From the NCBI GenBank assembly GCA_014377425.1, contig JACMPQ010000068.1, positions 1 to 64,000 of the forward strand: DNA of 64,000 bases. The letters run 5' to 3'. The DNA is from Microbacteriaceae bacterium. Lineage in GTDB: Bacteria; Actinomycetota; Actinomycetes; Actinomycetales; Microbacteriaceae. The notes below the pieces were generated by a model. The model was given only the letters and a program-made list of their open reading frames with translations, was not told where the DNA came from and ran no database searches. The position numbers were made by a program, and so were the translations under genes. This document shows positions 37,507 to 46,861 of the stretch, one piece after another (position 1 is the first letter of the stretch; each line of letters begins with the position of its first letter).

Positions 37507-38733
37507 CTAGTCGTCGAGGAGCCGGCGAACCACACCATCGGCAAGCAGTCTTCCGCGCAAGGTAAGCACGATCGCGCCACCGATGGCCGCTTTTGCCTCG
37601 ACCAGTTCGTCGGCAATGAGGCCCGCCACTGCCGTGCGGGCAGCCGCGGGAAGATCGGCGATTTTGAGGCCGTCACGGATGCGCGTGAGCAGCAGCACGT
37701 GCTCAACGTGACGGGTCCCGGCATCGAGCACTTCCCGCCCCAACGCCGGCGAATCTCCGGCCTCAATACGTTCGGCGTAGGCCGCCGGATGCTTCACATT
37801 CCACCAGCGAACACCGCCCACGTGGCTATGGGCACCGGGGCCAACCCCCCACCAGTCGTGTCCCCGCCAATACGACAGATTATGCCGGGACTGCAATTCG
37901 GGGGTGCGCGACCAGTTGCTGACCTCGTACCAGTCGAATCCGGCGGCACCGATTAGCTCATCGGCAAGCTCGTAGAAATCTGCCTGCACGTCTTCGTCGG
38001 ACTCAGTCAACTCCCCGCGCCGCACCTGGCGAGCAAGCTTTGTGCCGGGCTCCACAATGAGCGAGTAGGTGGAAAGGTGATCCGGATGCTGCGCCAAAGC
38101 GTGCTCTAAGGAGGCACGCCAATCGGCAGCGGTCTCCCCCGGCGTACCGTAGATCAGATCGAGGCTCACACCGAGCCCGGCATCCCGTGCCCACTGCACC
38201 ACGAGCGGAATCCGCGCCGGGTCGTGGGTACGTTCGAGGGTTGCGAGGACCCGCGGCACGGCCGACTGCATGCCGAACGAGACCCGGGTAAAGCCGGCAT
38301 CCGCCAATTGCTGCAGATAGACGGCATCCACCGAATCAGGGTTTGCCTCGGTGGTAATTTCGGCGCCCGACACAAAACCCCAGGTGTCTTTGATCGCCTG
38401 CAGCATGGCAATTAGGTCGCTCGCCGGCAGCATGGTGGGGGTTCCACCACCAAAAAAGACGGTCGATACCGGCCGGATGGGCAGGGCGGCCGCGGTCAAA
38501 ACCTCGGCAGCGAAGACGATTTCGGCGATGGCCTGACCGGCGTAGTCGGTGCGTTTTACCCCGCGCAATTCGTCGGCGGTGTAGGTGTTGAAATCACAGT
38601 AGCCACAACGCACCTTACAAAACGGCACGTGGATGTACACCCCGAACGGGCGTTCGGCGGCGCCCTCGGTGACGCTCGCCGGCAATTGTCCATCGAGCGG
38701 TGCCGGGTCGGCAGTTGGCGCGACGCCGGGCAT
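37507..38733 (-). CDS. hemW: Radical SAM protein HemW (heme chaperone)
   Basis: 408 residues. The radical SAM cluster motif CxxxCxxC is in HVPFCKVRCGYCDFNTYT, followed by VFFGGGTPTMLPASDL and the HemN C-terminal domain. HemW is a heme-binding chaperone rather than a coproporphyrinogen oxidase. Its ATG overlaps the stop of the upstream DUF1990 gene by one base (TGATG). Confidence 0.93.
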   Translation of the reverse strand: MPGVAPTADPAPLDGQLPASVTEGAAERPFGVYIHVPFCKVRCGYCDFNTYTADELRGVKRTDYAGQAIAEIVFAAEVLTAAALPIRPVSTVFFGGGTPTMLPASDLIAMLQAIKDTWGFVSGAEITTEANPDSVDAVYLQQLADAGFTRVSFGMQSAVPRVLATLERTHDPARIPLVVQWARDAGLGVSLDLIYGTPGETAADWRASLEHALAQHPDHLSTYSLIVEPGTKLARQVRRGELTESDEDVQADFYELADELIGAAGFDWYEVSNWSRTPELQSRHNLSYWRGHDWWGVGPGAHSHVGGVRWWNVKHPAAYAERIEAGDSPALGREVLDAGTRHVEHVLLLTRIRDGLKIADLPAAARTAVAGLIADELVEAKAAIGGAIVLTLRGRLLADGVVRRLLDD

Positions 38734-39347
38734 CAGCTCATCCTCGCCGAGAGTGCGGCGAAATACCGCCGCACGGCGATCGCCTGCGCCAAACGTAGAA
38801 GGGGCGTCAGAACCATCCAGAGTGGGGTGGACGGTCGGGAGAAAGACCGCACGGTGAGCCAGACCGTGCCATCGGGCATCCGGTCAACCAGAAAACAGTC
38901 CTCGCCGCGCAGGGGATGCCCGAGCAGCGTTCCGTAGGCGAAGCCACGACGGGTCGGCTCGTTTACGAGGTACACCACGCGCACGAACTCGCGCACCCGA
39001 AACGGCGCGGTGCCAAGGACCAGACAAACGGTGTCGCCGACACGCACTTCGGCGGCTACTGCGGCGGACTGCACCACAAAACCGGCGCGACGCTTGATGC
39101 CCCAGCTGAGCACCTCGCGACAGGCCCACTCCCAGCGGGCACTGCCGTGGCCGATGAGCTCCCGGCGCTCCGACAGCCGGTAGCCGGGAATCAGCGCGGT
39201 AGCGAAGTTCGGGGCGCTGGTGGCTGTGACCGGTGAATAGCTGAGGTCGGCCCAACTGGCCGTTGCGGTGGCCGGAGCCCCGGGCATCGTTAGCTCATGC
39301 ACCGTTAGCTCATGCACCGTTAGCTCAGCCACCGTTAGCTCAGCCAT
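38733..39347 (-). CDS. DUF1990 family protein, copy A
   Basis: 204 residues with the DUF1990 core RVVYLVNEPTRRGFAYGTLL and FLVDRMPDGTVWLTVRSFSR, a START-like lipid-binding fold of unknown role. The N-terminus is abnormal: four 5-residue units (MAELT, VAELT, VHELT, VHELT) precede MPGAPATA. The DNA there is four exact-length 15-bp repeats, each beginning with a possible start codon. The original start may have been the ATG at 39287. The gene is a tandem paralogue of the next one upstream. Confidence 0.85.
   Translation of the reverse strand: MAELTVAELTVHELTVHELTMPGAPATATASWADLSYSPVTATSAPNFATALIPGYRLSERRELIGHGSARWEWACREVLSWGIKRRAGFVVQSAAVAAEVRVGDTVCLVLGTAPFRVREFVRVVYLVNEPTRRGFAYGTLLGHPLRGEDCFLVDRMPDGTVWLTVRSFSRPSTPLWMVLTPLLRLAQAIAVRRYFAALSARMS
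39288..39347 (-). repeat. Four 15-bp repeats at the start of DUF1990 copy A
   Basis: Units at 39333-39347, 39318-39332, 39303-39317 and 39288-39302 read on the minus strand as RTGSMTGAGCTAACG: ATGGCTGAGCTAACG, GTGGCTGAGCTAACG and GTGCATGAGCTAACG twice. Each begins with ATG or GTG. The first contains the TGA stop of the upstream paralogue, and the second repeats the same stop-start overlap. Confidence 0.95.
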
Positions 39348-40092
39348 CGGTCGGGCCGGCCAGCACCCGCAAATAGCGCCGGGTGTAGTACTCCTGCACG
39401 GCGCGCAGCGGCAGGGCGACGAGCCACCAGTACCAGGTGCTCGGCCGAGAGAACGCTTTGATGGTCATCCAGACTGAGCCGTCATCGGTGCGCTCCACGA
39501 TGAACGACTCTTCGCCGTCCTCCGGATGACCGTGCAGCGTACCGTAGGCAAAGCCCTTGCGATTGGGTTCATCGACTACGTAGACGACCCGCACCGGTGC
39601 AGTAACCTTCAGCCCGAAAAAAGGGATGGTGAGCATGGCGGTGTCGCCCGGCACCAAGAATGCAGCGCCCGAGGCACCGAAGGTGGCCTCCGCGGAGTCA
39701 TCGAAGGCGGCGCCCTCAACTGGCACACCATTCTCGTCAAAGGTGACTGGAAAATAGGTGCGGTCGGTTACTTCGCGCGGGGCAGACTCGACCTCAAGGG
39801 TGAAACCACTCAGCCGTTGTACGCCCCAGGTCATGGTCTGCGCGCTGGCCCAAAGAAAGCGGTTCTCGCCGTGACCAATCCGTTTACGGCGCGAGATGGC
39901 ACGGGTGCCGGCGGGCGGGTAGACCAAAAGGTCGTCGGCTTTGGTGCCACCGACCGCTGCGTAACTTACCGGGCGTTGCCAGAGTGGTACCGCGGTCTCG
40001 GGCGCCAGCGGGATTGCTGCCACTGTGCCGGTCATTTCCGGTTCGGGCAAACCCTCCAACTCGGTGCTGCGGCCCCCGGCGTCGTCCGGCAC
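39340..40092 (-). CDS. DUF1990 family protein, copy B
   Basis: 250 residues from a GTG. The core RVVYVVDEPNRKGFAYGTLH, then FIVERTDDGSVWMTIKAFSR, matches copy A closely, but this copy has an insertion of about 30 residues in the middle (around REVTDRTYFPVTFDENGVPV). It ends with an eight-base overlap into copy A, and its start is two bases before the lepA stop-side boundary. Function unknown. Confidence 0.87.
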   Translation of the reverse strand: MPDDAGGRSTELEGLPEPEMTGTVAAIPLAPETAVPLWQRPVSYAAVGGTKADDLLVYPPAGTRAISRRKRIGHGENRFLWASAQTMTWGVQRLSGFTLEVESAPREVTDRTYFPVTFDENGVPVEGAAFDDSAEATFGASGAAFLVPGDTAMLTIPFFGLKVTAPVRVVYVVDEPNRKGFAYGTLHGHPEDGEESFIVERTDDGSVWMTIKAFSRPSTWYWWLVALPLRAVQEYYTRRYLRVLAGPTDG

Positions 40093-41940
40093 CTACTTGG
40101 CCTTTTTCTCGACGTCGCCTGATAGCGCGGCGATGAACGCCTCCTGCGGAACCTCGACCCGACCCACCATCTTCATGCGCTTCTTGCCCTCTTTTTGCTT
40201 CTCGAGCAGCTTGCGCTTGCGGCTGATGTCGCCGCCATAACACTTGGCGAGCACGTCCTTTCGCATGGCTCGGATGCTTTCGCGAGCGATCACTCGAGCG
40301 CCGATGGCCGCCTGAATGGGCACCTCAAATTGCTGCCGGGGGATGAGCTCGCGAAGCCGCCCGGTCATCAGTACGCCGTAGGCCTGCGCTTTGTCGCGGT
40401 GCACGATCGTGCTGAAGGCGTCGACCTGCTCGCCCTGCAACAGGATGTCGACCTTAACGAGATCCGCCACCTGATCGCCGATCGGTTCATAGTCGAGCGA
40501 GGCGTAGCCGGCGGTTTTCGACTTGAGCTGGTCGAAGAAGTCGAAGACGATCTCGGCCAACGGCATGTTGTAACGAATCTCGACCCGGTCTTCACCGAGG
40601 TACTCCATGCCAAGGAGCGTTCCGCGGCGGCTCTGGCAGAGCTCCATGATCACGCCGACAAAATCTTTCGGCGCCAAGATGGCAGCCTTCACCATGGGCT
40701 CACGAACGCTGTGAATTTTTCCACCCGGAAACTCGCTCGGGTTGGTGACGATCACGGTCTGCTTGTCGTCGGTAGTGACCTCGTAGATCACCGACGGAGC
40801 GGTGGCGATGAGGTCGAGGTCGAACTCACGCTCCAAACGCTCGGCAATGATCTCGAGGTGTAGGAGGCCGAGGAAGCCGCAGCGGAAGCCGAAGCCGAGG
40901 GCCACGGAGGTCTCCGGTTCGTAAACCAGGGCAGCATCGCTGAGCTTGAGCTTGTCAAGCGCCTCGCGCAGCACCGGGAAGTCGGAGCCGTCGATCGGGT
41001 AAAGGCCGGAGAAGACCATCGGCAGCGGTTCGCTGTAGCCGACGAGCGCTTCGGTGGCCGGACGCTGGTGCGAAGTGACGGTGTCGCCCACCTTCGACAG
41101 GCGCACATCCTTCACACCCGTGATTAGGTAGCCGACCTCGCCGACGCCCAGACCCTTGCTCGGGGTCGGCTCCGGGGAACTCACCCCGATCTCCAGAATT
41201 TCGTGTGTGGCACGGGTGGACATCATCTGGATGCGCTCGCGCGGGGCGAGGTGTCCGTCGATCATGCGCACGTAGGTGACCACGCCGCGGTAGCTGTCGT
41301 AGACCGAGTCGAAGATCATCGCGCGAACGGGTGCGTTCGGATCGCCCTTCGGTGCGGGAACGAGCTCGGTGACGCGGTCGAGCAGTGCCTCAACGCCGAA
41401 GCCGGTCTTGCCGCTGACCCGCAGCACGTCATCCGGGGATCCACCGATCAGGCTCGCGAGTTCTCTGGCGTACTTGTCGGGGTCGGCGGCCGGTAGGTCT
41501 ATTTTGTTGAGCACCGGGATGATCTTGAGGTCGTTGTCGAGCGCCAGATACAGGTTTGCCAGCGTCTGGGCCTCAATGCCCTGCGCGGCATCCACCAGCA
41601 AAAGCGCACCCTCACAGGCGGCCAGACTGCGCGAGACCTCGTAGGTGAAGTCGACGTGGCCGGGAGTGTCGATCATGTTCAGGGCATAGCTCTGATCGCC
41701 CAGCTGCCAAGGCATGCGCACAGCTTGGCTCTTGATGGTGATTCCGCGCTCACGCTCGATATCCATGCGGTCGAGGTACTGGGCGCGCATGTTGCGGTCG
41801 CTCACCACACCGGTGATCGAGAGCATTCTGTCGGCGAGGGTCGACTTACCGTGGTCGATGTGCGCAATGATGCAAAAGTTGCGGATGAACGCGGGGTCGG
41901 TCGAGGCAGGCTGAAGTGCCTTCTTCGCTATGGGGCTCAC
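40093..41940 (-). CDS. lepA: Elongation factor 4 (LepA)
   Basis: 615 residues. G-domain motifs: [40 protein letters not shown]; then EF-G-like domains II, III and V and the LepA-specific C-terminal domain (LARGERIQMM-type loop and [17 protein letters not shown]). LepA acts on ribosomes under ionic or initiation stress. The GTG at 41940 gives [15 protein letters not shown]. Confidence 0.96.
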   Translation of the reverse strand: MSPIAKKALQPASTDPAFIRNFCIIAHIDHGKSTLADRMLSITGVVSDRNMRAQYLDRMDIERERGITIKSQAVRMPWQLGDQSYALNMIDTPGHVDFTYEVSRSLAACEGALLLVDAAQGIEAQTLANLYLALDNDLKIIPVLNKIDLPAADPDKYARELASLIGGSPDDVLRVSGKTGFGVEALLDRVTELVPAPKGDPNAPVRAMIFDSVYDSYRGVVTYVRMIDGHLAPRERIQMMSTRATHEILEIGVSSPEPTPSKGLGVGEVGYLITGVKDVRLSKVGDTVTSHQRPATEALVGYSEPLPMVFSGLYPIDGSDFPVLREALDKLKLSDAALVYEPETSVALGFGFRCGFLGLLHLEIIAERLEREFDLDLIATAPSVIYEVTTDDKQTVIVTNPSEFPGGKIHSVREPMVKAAILAPKDFVGVIMELCQSRRGTLLGMEYLGEDRVEIRYNMPLAEIVFDFFDQLKSKTAGYASLDYEPIGDQVADLVKVDILLQGEQVDAFSTIVHRDKAQAYGVLMTGRLRELIPRQQFEVPIQAAIGARVIARESIRAMRKDVLAKCYGGDISRKRKLLEKQKEGKKRMKMVGRVEVPQEAFIAALSGDVEKKAK

Positions 41941-42038
41941 GCGATCCTTTGGTAGTGCGGTTCTGGGGTGCCGTTGTGCTGCTGCGCCTGGTGAGCGCAG
42001 AGCGGTGGGGGCTCAGAGTGACGGAAACGGCACGCTGG

Positions 42039-43280
42039 TTACAATTCTCCCACGGTCGTCGACCCATCGGCGTTCGCGACCGGTTGCCGGTGTTCCGCAG
42101 CATCCGTCGTCCCCAACGTCAATGCCACCGGCACCGGCGGGCTCGGCGCGGGCAGACGGCTCAAGCCTTCGAGAAGTTGAGCCCGATTGGCCGCCAAACA
42201 GATTCGAATCCAGCCCTCCCCTGCCCGGCCGAACGCACTGCCGGGGGCAACCGCCACCCGCTCGTGTAACAGGAACCGTTCGGCCCAATTCGCGACATCC
42301 CCCTCGGTCACATGCGACATGTCGATCCACAGATAAAACGCACCGGTCGGCACCAGATAGTGGACGCCATGCACATCGAGCAGCACACGGGCCGCATCGA
42401 GATTGCCGCGGTAGTGATCTTTCGCAGCAGCCACATGCTGATGCTCGCCGGTCACGGCAGCAATGGCGGCCCGCTGTGCCGGGGAGTTAACGCAGCTCAC
42501 TGCTGCCTCCTGCACACTGCGCATAATCGGTGCCAGCCCGGGAGGCGTTACCAGATATCCCACCCGAGCGCCGGTGAGGGCGTAGGTCTTAGACAGAGAA
42601 AACACCGAGAAGACGCGATTTTCGGTGTCGAGGCTCGCGATGCTGACGTGACTCGCACCGTAGGTGAAGTACTCGTACACTTCGTCACTCAGCACCCACA
42701 GGTCGTGCCGCCGTGCGAAGTCCAAGAGCTCTCGCAGTTGCACTTCGCTGAGCACCGTCCCGAGCGGATTGGAGGGTGAGTTGACAATCAGCACCCGAGT
42801 CTTCTCAGTGACCAGGCGGTCCAACTCGTCGATACTCGGAGCAAAATCACGCTCGGGGCGCAGTGTGTACGGCACCGGAGTCGCATCCAACATGCGGGCA
42901 GTCATGGTGAAGGTCGTGTACCCAGGGTCGGGCACCAACACCTCGTCACCGGCGCTGAGCAACAGGGTCAACGCCTGATGCAATGCCTGAGTTGCGCCAA
43001 CCGTGACCCACACCTGTTCAATGTCGACACGGAGATGATTTTCAAGCGCCAGCTTCTCCACCAGCGCACGCCGCAGCGTGGAAATGCCACCGTTGGCGGT
43101 GTAGTTGGTGTCATCCGCAATCCAGGCCTGCGCGCCAGCTGCCAAGATGTGCGGTGCCACGGCGAGATCGGGCTCCCCCACGGCGAGCGAAATCACGTCG
43201 TCCAATTCGACGGCGATCTCAAAAATGCGTCGGATGCCGCTGGGGGGCACAGAGAAAATATGCGGGGCAAGCGTAGGCAT
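42039..43280 (-). CDS. Class I/II aminotransferase
   Basis: 413 residues. Fold type I PLP enzyme with ISLAVGEPDLAVAPHI, NSPSNPLGTVLSEVQL, DEVYEYFTYG and the PLP lysine in SVFSLSKTYALTGARVGYL. This subgroup includes aspartate and aromatic aminotransferases; substrate not assignable. The C-terminal 35 residues (from about LTLGTTDAAEHRQ) form an extension beyond the usual end. It lies between lepA and a divergent hydrolase gene. Confidence 0.87.
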   Translation of the reverse strand: MPTLAPHIFSVPPSGIRRIFEIAVELDDVISLAVGEPDLAVAPHILAAGAQAWIADDTNYTANGGISTLRRALVEKLALENHLRVDIEQVWVTVGATQALHQALTLLLSAGDEVLVPDPGYTTFTMTARMLDATPVPYTLRPERDFAPSIDELDRLVTEKTRVLIVNSPSNPLGTVLSEVQLRELLDFARRHDLWVLSDEVYEYFTYGASHVSIASLDTENRVFSVFSLSKTYALTGARVGYLVTPPGLAPIMRSVQEAAVSCVNSPAQRAAIAAVTGEHQHVAAAKDHYRGNLDAARVLLDVHGVHYLVPTGAFYLWIDMSHVTEGDVANWAERFLLHERVAVAPGSAFGRAGEGWIRICLAANRAQLLEGLSRLPAPSPPVPVALTLGTTDAAEHRQPVANADGSTTVGEL

Positions 43281-43353
43281 AGACCCACGCTACCGGCGAC
43301 GTGTCGGAAGAGTTCGAAGAGGCTTCCCGAGCTCAGCCGATTACGCTGGAGGC

Positions 43354-44115
43354 ATGCCCGCCGCAATCATCCTTGTGCACGGGCTGCGCACCTCGGCCAC
43401 GATGTGGCGGCAACCGCGCGAAGAGCTTGAGCGACGCGGCATCCGCGTGGTCACAGTCGACCTGCCGGGGCACGGAACGCGAATAGCCGAGCGATTCAGT
43501 TTTGATACCGCGCTCGCGGTAATCGGCGATGCCGTAGCGATCGCCACCGTGGAGACCGGAGTGAAGCCCTACCTCGTTGGGTTCTCACTCGGCGGCTACC
43601 TGGCGATCGAGTATCTGGCACGACACCCGGGCACCGTCTGCGGATTGCTCGCCGCCAGTTGCGGAACCGCCCCAAACCGCATCATCTTGGGCGGCTGGCG
43701 GTTGATCGCTCGGGCAATTCATCGCCTCCCCGACCGCGGACGACTCATCAACGAGCTTGCCGTTCGGGCCTTTGTGCCACCGATCGGTGCGGCAGACGTG
43801 CTCGCGGGCGGAGCCGCCATCGATGTGATGGATGACGCCCTGAGCGAGTTGAGGGCCTTGGACCCGATCGCCGCCCTCATCCAGATTGCCGCGCCCGTCC
43901 TGTTCGTCAATGGCCAACTGGATCATTTTCGAATGCATGAGCGTCGCTACCTCAAGGCCGCCGCCAATTCGCGCCTCGTGACCATCGCAGGCTCCACCCA
44001 CATGGTGAGCGTCACCCGTCCACAGCAATTCACTGCCGCGCTGCTCACCGAGTACGCCACAGTGACCGACACGGCTTCGCTCGCGGCCGTGTCGATTGCC
44101 GGATGCGGGCATTAA
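43354..44115 (+). CDS. Alpha/beta-fold hydrolase
   Basis: 253 residues beginning MPAAIILVHGLRTSATMWRQ. It has the HG oxyanion motif, the nucleophile elbow LVGFSLGGYLAIEYL, a late Asp (VNGQLDHFRMHER) and a catalytic His in AGSTHMVSVTRP. It is a soluble hydrolase of unknown substrate. GGAGG is only one base from the ATG, so the start or the real binding site is uncertain. The frame is open upstream, overlapping the divergent aminotransferase. Confidence 0.8.
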   Translation: MPAAIILVHGLRTSATMWRQPREELERRGIRVVTVDLPGHGTRIAERFSFDTALAVIGDAVAIATVETGVKPYLVGFSLGGYLAIEYLARHPGTVCGLLAASCGTAPNRIILGGWRLIARAIHRLPDRGRLINELAVRAFVPPIGAADVLAGGAAIDVMDDALSELRALDPIAALIQIAAPVLFVNGQLDHFRMHERRYLKAAANSRLVTIAGSTHMVSVTRPQQFTAALLTEYATVTDTASLAAVSIAGCGH

Positions 44116-44266
44116 CTGGTAATGTTGGTGGTTGGCTTGCGCGCATCATCCAGTCGCAATATTTGGCACGGATGACGGGCGAATCGCAGGCGAGAATCAG
44201 CTCGACAACACGAGAGTGTTTTCTCGGCTGCCCGGCATCTAATCGACACAACAGAAAGTTAACGAC

Positions 44267-44527
44267 GTGGCAAATATCAAGTCGCAGATCAAGCGCATTG
44301 GAACCAACAAGAAGTCTCAGGACCGCAACAAAGCGGTCAAGAGCGAAGTGAAGACCGCTATCCGCGCCACGCGCGATGCGATCGCCTCGGGCGACCTCGC
44401 CCTTGCGGCTTCGGCCCTGCTCGTTGCCTCGAAGAAGCTCGACAAGGCAGCCAGCAAGGGCGTTCTGCACAAAAACCAGGTCGCGAACCGCAAGTCGGCC
44501 ATCGCCAAGCAGGTTGCAGCACTCTAA
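44267..44527 (+). CDS. rpsT: 30S ribosomal protein S20
   Basis: 86 residues from [23 protein letters not shown], Lys/Ala-rich helices throughout, ending [12 protein letters not shown]20 binds 16S rRNA early in 30S assembly. It is followed by a strong terminator. Its place opposite holA is conserved in Actinobacteria. Confidence 0.97.
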   Translation: MANIKSQIKRIGTNKKSQDRNKAVKSEVKTAIRATRDAIASGDLALAASALLVASKKLDKAASKGVLHKNQVANRKSAIAKQVAAL

Positions 44528-44545
44528 GACACACACTTTTTACGC

Positions 44546-44579
44546 AAAAAGGGCTTCACCTCACGGTGAGGCCCTTTTT
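44546..44579. terminator. Bidirectional terminator between rpsT and holA
   Basis: AAAAAGGGCTTCACC (44546-44560) pairs with GGTGAGGCCCTTTTT (44565-44579) around TCAC, with one G-T-type mismatch. A-tract on one side and T-tract on the other allow use from both strands. Confidence 0.93.
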
Positions 44580-44602
44580 CATTGGACTGGTTTCTATTCG
44601 CG

Positions 44603-45661
44603 CTATTCGCCTGTTCCGTCTGTTCCGCCGCGAGCGCTGATCACGCCGAGCAGTCGCTCGATGGCGAAAACCGGATCGCGCTCGGCGCCTTTCACCGCGG
44701 CATCGGTGTGTGCCAGCGCCACTATCGCGCGGCCGAGGCCTGCATCGTCCCAGCCGCGAAGGTCACTTTGGGCGCGTTCCACCTGCCACGGTGCCAGACC
44801 GAGAACCGAGGCAATCTGGCCGGAACCACCACGAACACCCGCCACCTTTGCCATCACCCGTATTTTCATCGCGATTGCCGCCACAATCGGCACCGGGTCG
44901 GCGCCGGATGCGAGAGCGTGCCGCAGCAAGATAAGCGCCTCGCCGTGGCGACCGGCGATCGCGGCATCCGCCACCTGAAAAGCGGTGGTCTCAAGACGAC
45001 CCGCGTAGTACTCGCTCACGGTCTGCTCGGTGATCTCCCCCGTGGTGTCGGAGATCAGCTGCTGGCAGGCCGCTGCGAGCTCGGCAAGGTCTCCAACGAA
45101 GGCTGACACCAGGGCGCGAAGCGAGCCAGCGCTCACTCGCCGACCCTTTGCGGCGAACTCGGCCGCGGCAAAACCATAGCGATCGGTGTCGCGTTTGAGT
45201 TCGGCACAAACAATCTCAACGCCCATACCCAAACCGCCCCGAATAGCGTCAAGTAGTTTTTTCCCCCGGACCCCACCGGCATGGCGCAACACCAGAAACG
45301 CGCCCTCAGCGGGGTTCTGAAGATACGACAGCGTCTCGGTCAGGAATGCGTCGGTACATTTCTCCACGTTGCTCACTCGAATCAGCCGCGGCTCGCCAAA
45401 CAACGACGGACTGGCAAGGGTGATCAGATCCCCGGGGGCGTACAGGTCGGCCTCGATGTCGCTAATTTCCAGACTCGAATCCTCCGCGAGGAGAAGCTCC
45501 CGCAGCGCACGCAGGGCACGATCGGCGAGATAACGCTCGGTGCCTGAGATGAGCACCACCGGCGCGGCCCGCACGCGATCCCAACCGAGCTGCGGAATTA
45601 CCACCTTTGCCGTTTTTGCTACCGCCCGACCAGCCGATTTTGCTGCCACTTTTGTTGCCAC
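44603..45661 (-). CDS. holA: DNA polymerase III subunit delta
   Basis: 352 residues. HolA features: VLISGTERYLADRALRALRE, a central AAA+-like region (FLVLRHAGGVRGKKLLDAIR), and a helical collar domain (LLRHALASGADPVPIVAAIA). Delta opens the sliding clamp during loading. GTG at 45661 has AAGGG seven bases upstream; the longer frame would add seven residues. In most relatives comEC is its direct neighbour; here a DUF2510 gene in the opposite direction lies between. Confidence 0.92.
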   Translation of the reverse strand: MATKVAAKSAGRAVAKTAKVVIPQLGWDRVRAAPVVLISGTERYLADRALRALRELLLAEDSSLEISDIEADLYAPGDLITLASPSLFGEPRLIRVSNVEKCTDAFLTETLSYLQNPAEGAFLVLRHAGGVRGKKLLDAIRGGLGMGVEIVCAELKRDTDRYGFAAAEFAAKGRRVSAGSLRALVSAFVGDLAELAAACQQLISDTTGEITEQTVSEYYAGRLETTAFQVADAAIAGRHGEALILLRHALASGADPVPIVAAIAMKIRVMAKVAGVRGGSGQIASVLGLAPWQVERAQSDLRGWDDAGLGRAIVALAHTDAAVKGAERDPVFAIERLLGVISARGGTDGTGE

Positions 45662-45883
45662 AGTGTTCCCTTCGCGGCCGCGACCCACGACAAGACCAGA
45701 CTAACTTGTGGCGGAATATCGACCCACCGACCGCTCGTCACTGAACCCGAGTCACGCCCGCGCCCCCCTCGACAAGCCCGGGCCACGCCCCGCGCCCCAA
45801 GTTGACCGGGTTCAGGGGTTAACCTCGGAGCCACAGACATCCCGCGAAGACACGTGGTCGTCACATCATGAAGGAGCACGCCC

Positions 45884-46798
45884 GTGGGCGATTCGATTAT
45901 CGAGAATGACGGCGGTTCCGAAACGGGCTCGGCGTCGTCTCCCTCCCCACGATCACTGTCGGATTCTCCGGACGTCGAGTCGCCGCAGGATGATCACGCG
46001 GCTCAGCCGGAGGCAAGCTGGTATCCCGACCCGGCAGGATCCGGGCAATTGCGATGGTGGGATGGCGCGTCATGGACTCAGCACCTTCACGATCCCGTGC
46101 CGCCCAGGGAGGTGGATGCAACGGTGGTGGTGAGTGCGGAATCCCAAGAGGCACCGGCTCCGGCTGATTCCGCCATTACCGTCTTCTCACCGGCTCCGGC
46201 AACCTCAAGCCCCACCTTGGCAACACCGGTGGACTCCCCTGCTCTCGCGGACGACGCGGCCGTGGTCGCGAGCTCTGCCGTTTCCGCTAACTCCGCCGAT
46301 GCGATCAACGCGGCATCCTCGAACGCTGGCGCCGTTATCGCACCGGCCGCACCTCGGCTGCCCACCCGTTTTCTGTGGCTAATGATCTTGGTGCCGCTGG
46401 TTCAGGTGATCGCTTTCTCGTTTTACGACCTAAATGGCATCATCGCCAACACGATGATGCAGGCGTACGCCGGGGATCCGATTAGCCAACGCAACGATGC
46501 GCTATGGCCCCTGCTCAATATTGTGTTTTTCGCTCTCACAGTGTTGCTCGCTTCGTCCGATTGGCGCGGACTCAACCGCGCGCGACTGAGTCGCCCATTT
46601 CACTGGGCCTGGACCTTTTTTGGGGTCGGCGTTTATGTCATCGGGCGCAGCGTTATCGTCTATCGCCGCACCGGCCGCGGCCTCGCTCCGATCTGGGTTT
46701 GGCTCGCAGTTACGCTTTTTTCATTCTGCCTAGTTGCTGTGAAGGTGGCCTCGGCCCTCGCGGTGGCGGCGCACATCGCAACGATGAACGTCCGTTAA
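45884..46798 (+). CDS. DUF2510 domain membrane protein
   Basis: 304 residues from a GTG with GAAGGAG about nine bases upstream. A Ser/Asp-rich N-terminus is followed by the DUF2510 motif ASWYPDPAGSGQLRWWDGAS and WTQHLHDP, an Ala/Ser/Thr/Pro-rich region of about 80 residues, and then four hydrophobic segments starting LWLMILVPLVQVIAFSFYDL. DUF2510 is a short actinobacterial domain of unknown function, usually joined to membrane segments. It diverges from holA and converges with comEC. Confidence 0.85.
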   Translation: MGDSIIENDGGSETGSASSPSPRSLSDSPDVESPQDDHAAQPEASWYPDPAGSGQLRWWDGASWTQHLHDPVPPREVDATVVVSAESQEAPAPADSAITVFSPAPATSSPTLATPVDSPALADDAAVVASSAVSANSADAINAASSNAGAVIAPAAPRLPTRFLWLMILVPLVQVIAFSFYDLNGIIANTMMQAYAGDPISQRNDALWPLLNIVFFALTVLLASSDWRGLNRARLSRPFHWAWTFFGVGVYVIGRSVIVYRRTGRGLAPIWVWLAVTLFSFCLVAVKVASALAVAAHIATMNVR

Positions 46799-46805
46799 AG
46801 TCGGC

Positions 46806-46850
46806 GCCGTCGAGTTCGGTGCCGACGAGTTCGGCGCCGACAAGTTCGAT
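46806..46850. repeat. 15-bp imperfect tandem repeat, three copies
   Basis: GCCGTCGAGTTCGGT (46806-46820), GCCGACGAGTTCGGC (46821-46835) and GCCGACAAGTTCGAT (46836-46850) lie in the 63-base gap between the DUF2510 gene and comEC. Each differs from the next at two to three positions. The block directly follows the DUF2510 stop and might be an amplified piece of a former coding end. Confidence 0.85.
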
Positions 46851-46861
46851 ACCGCAAAAAA

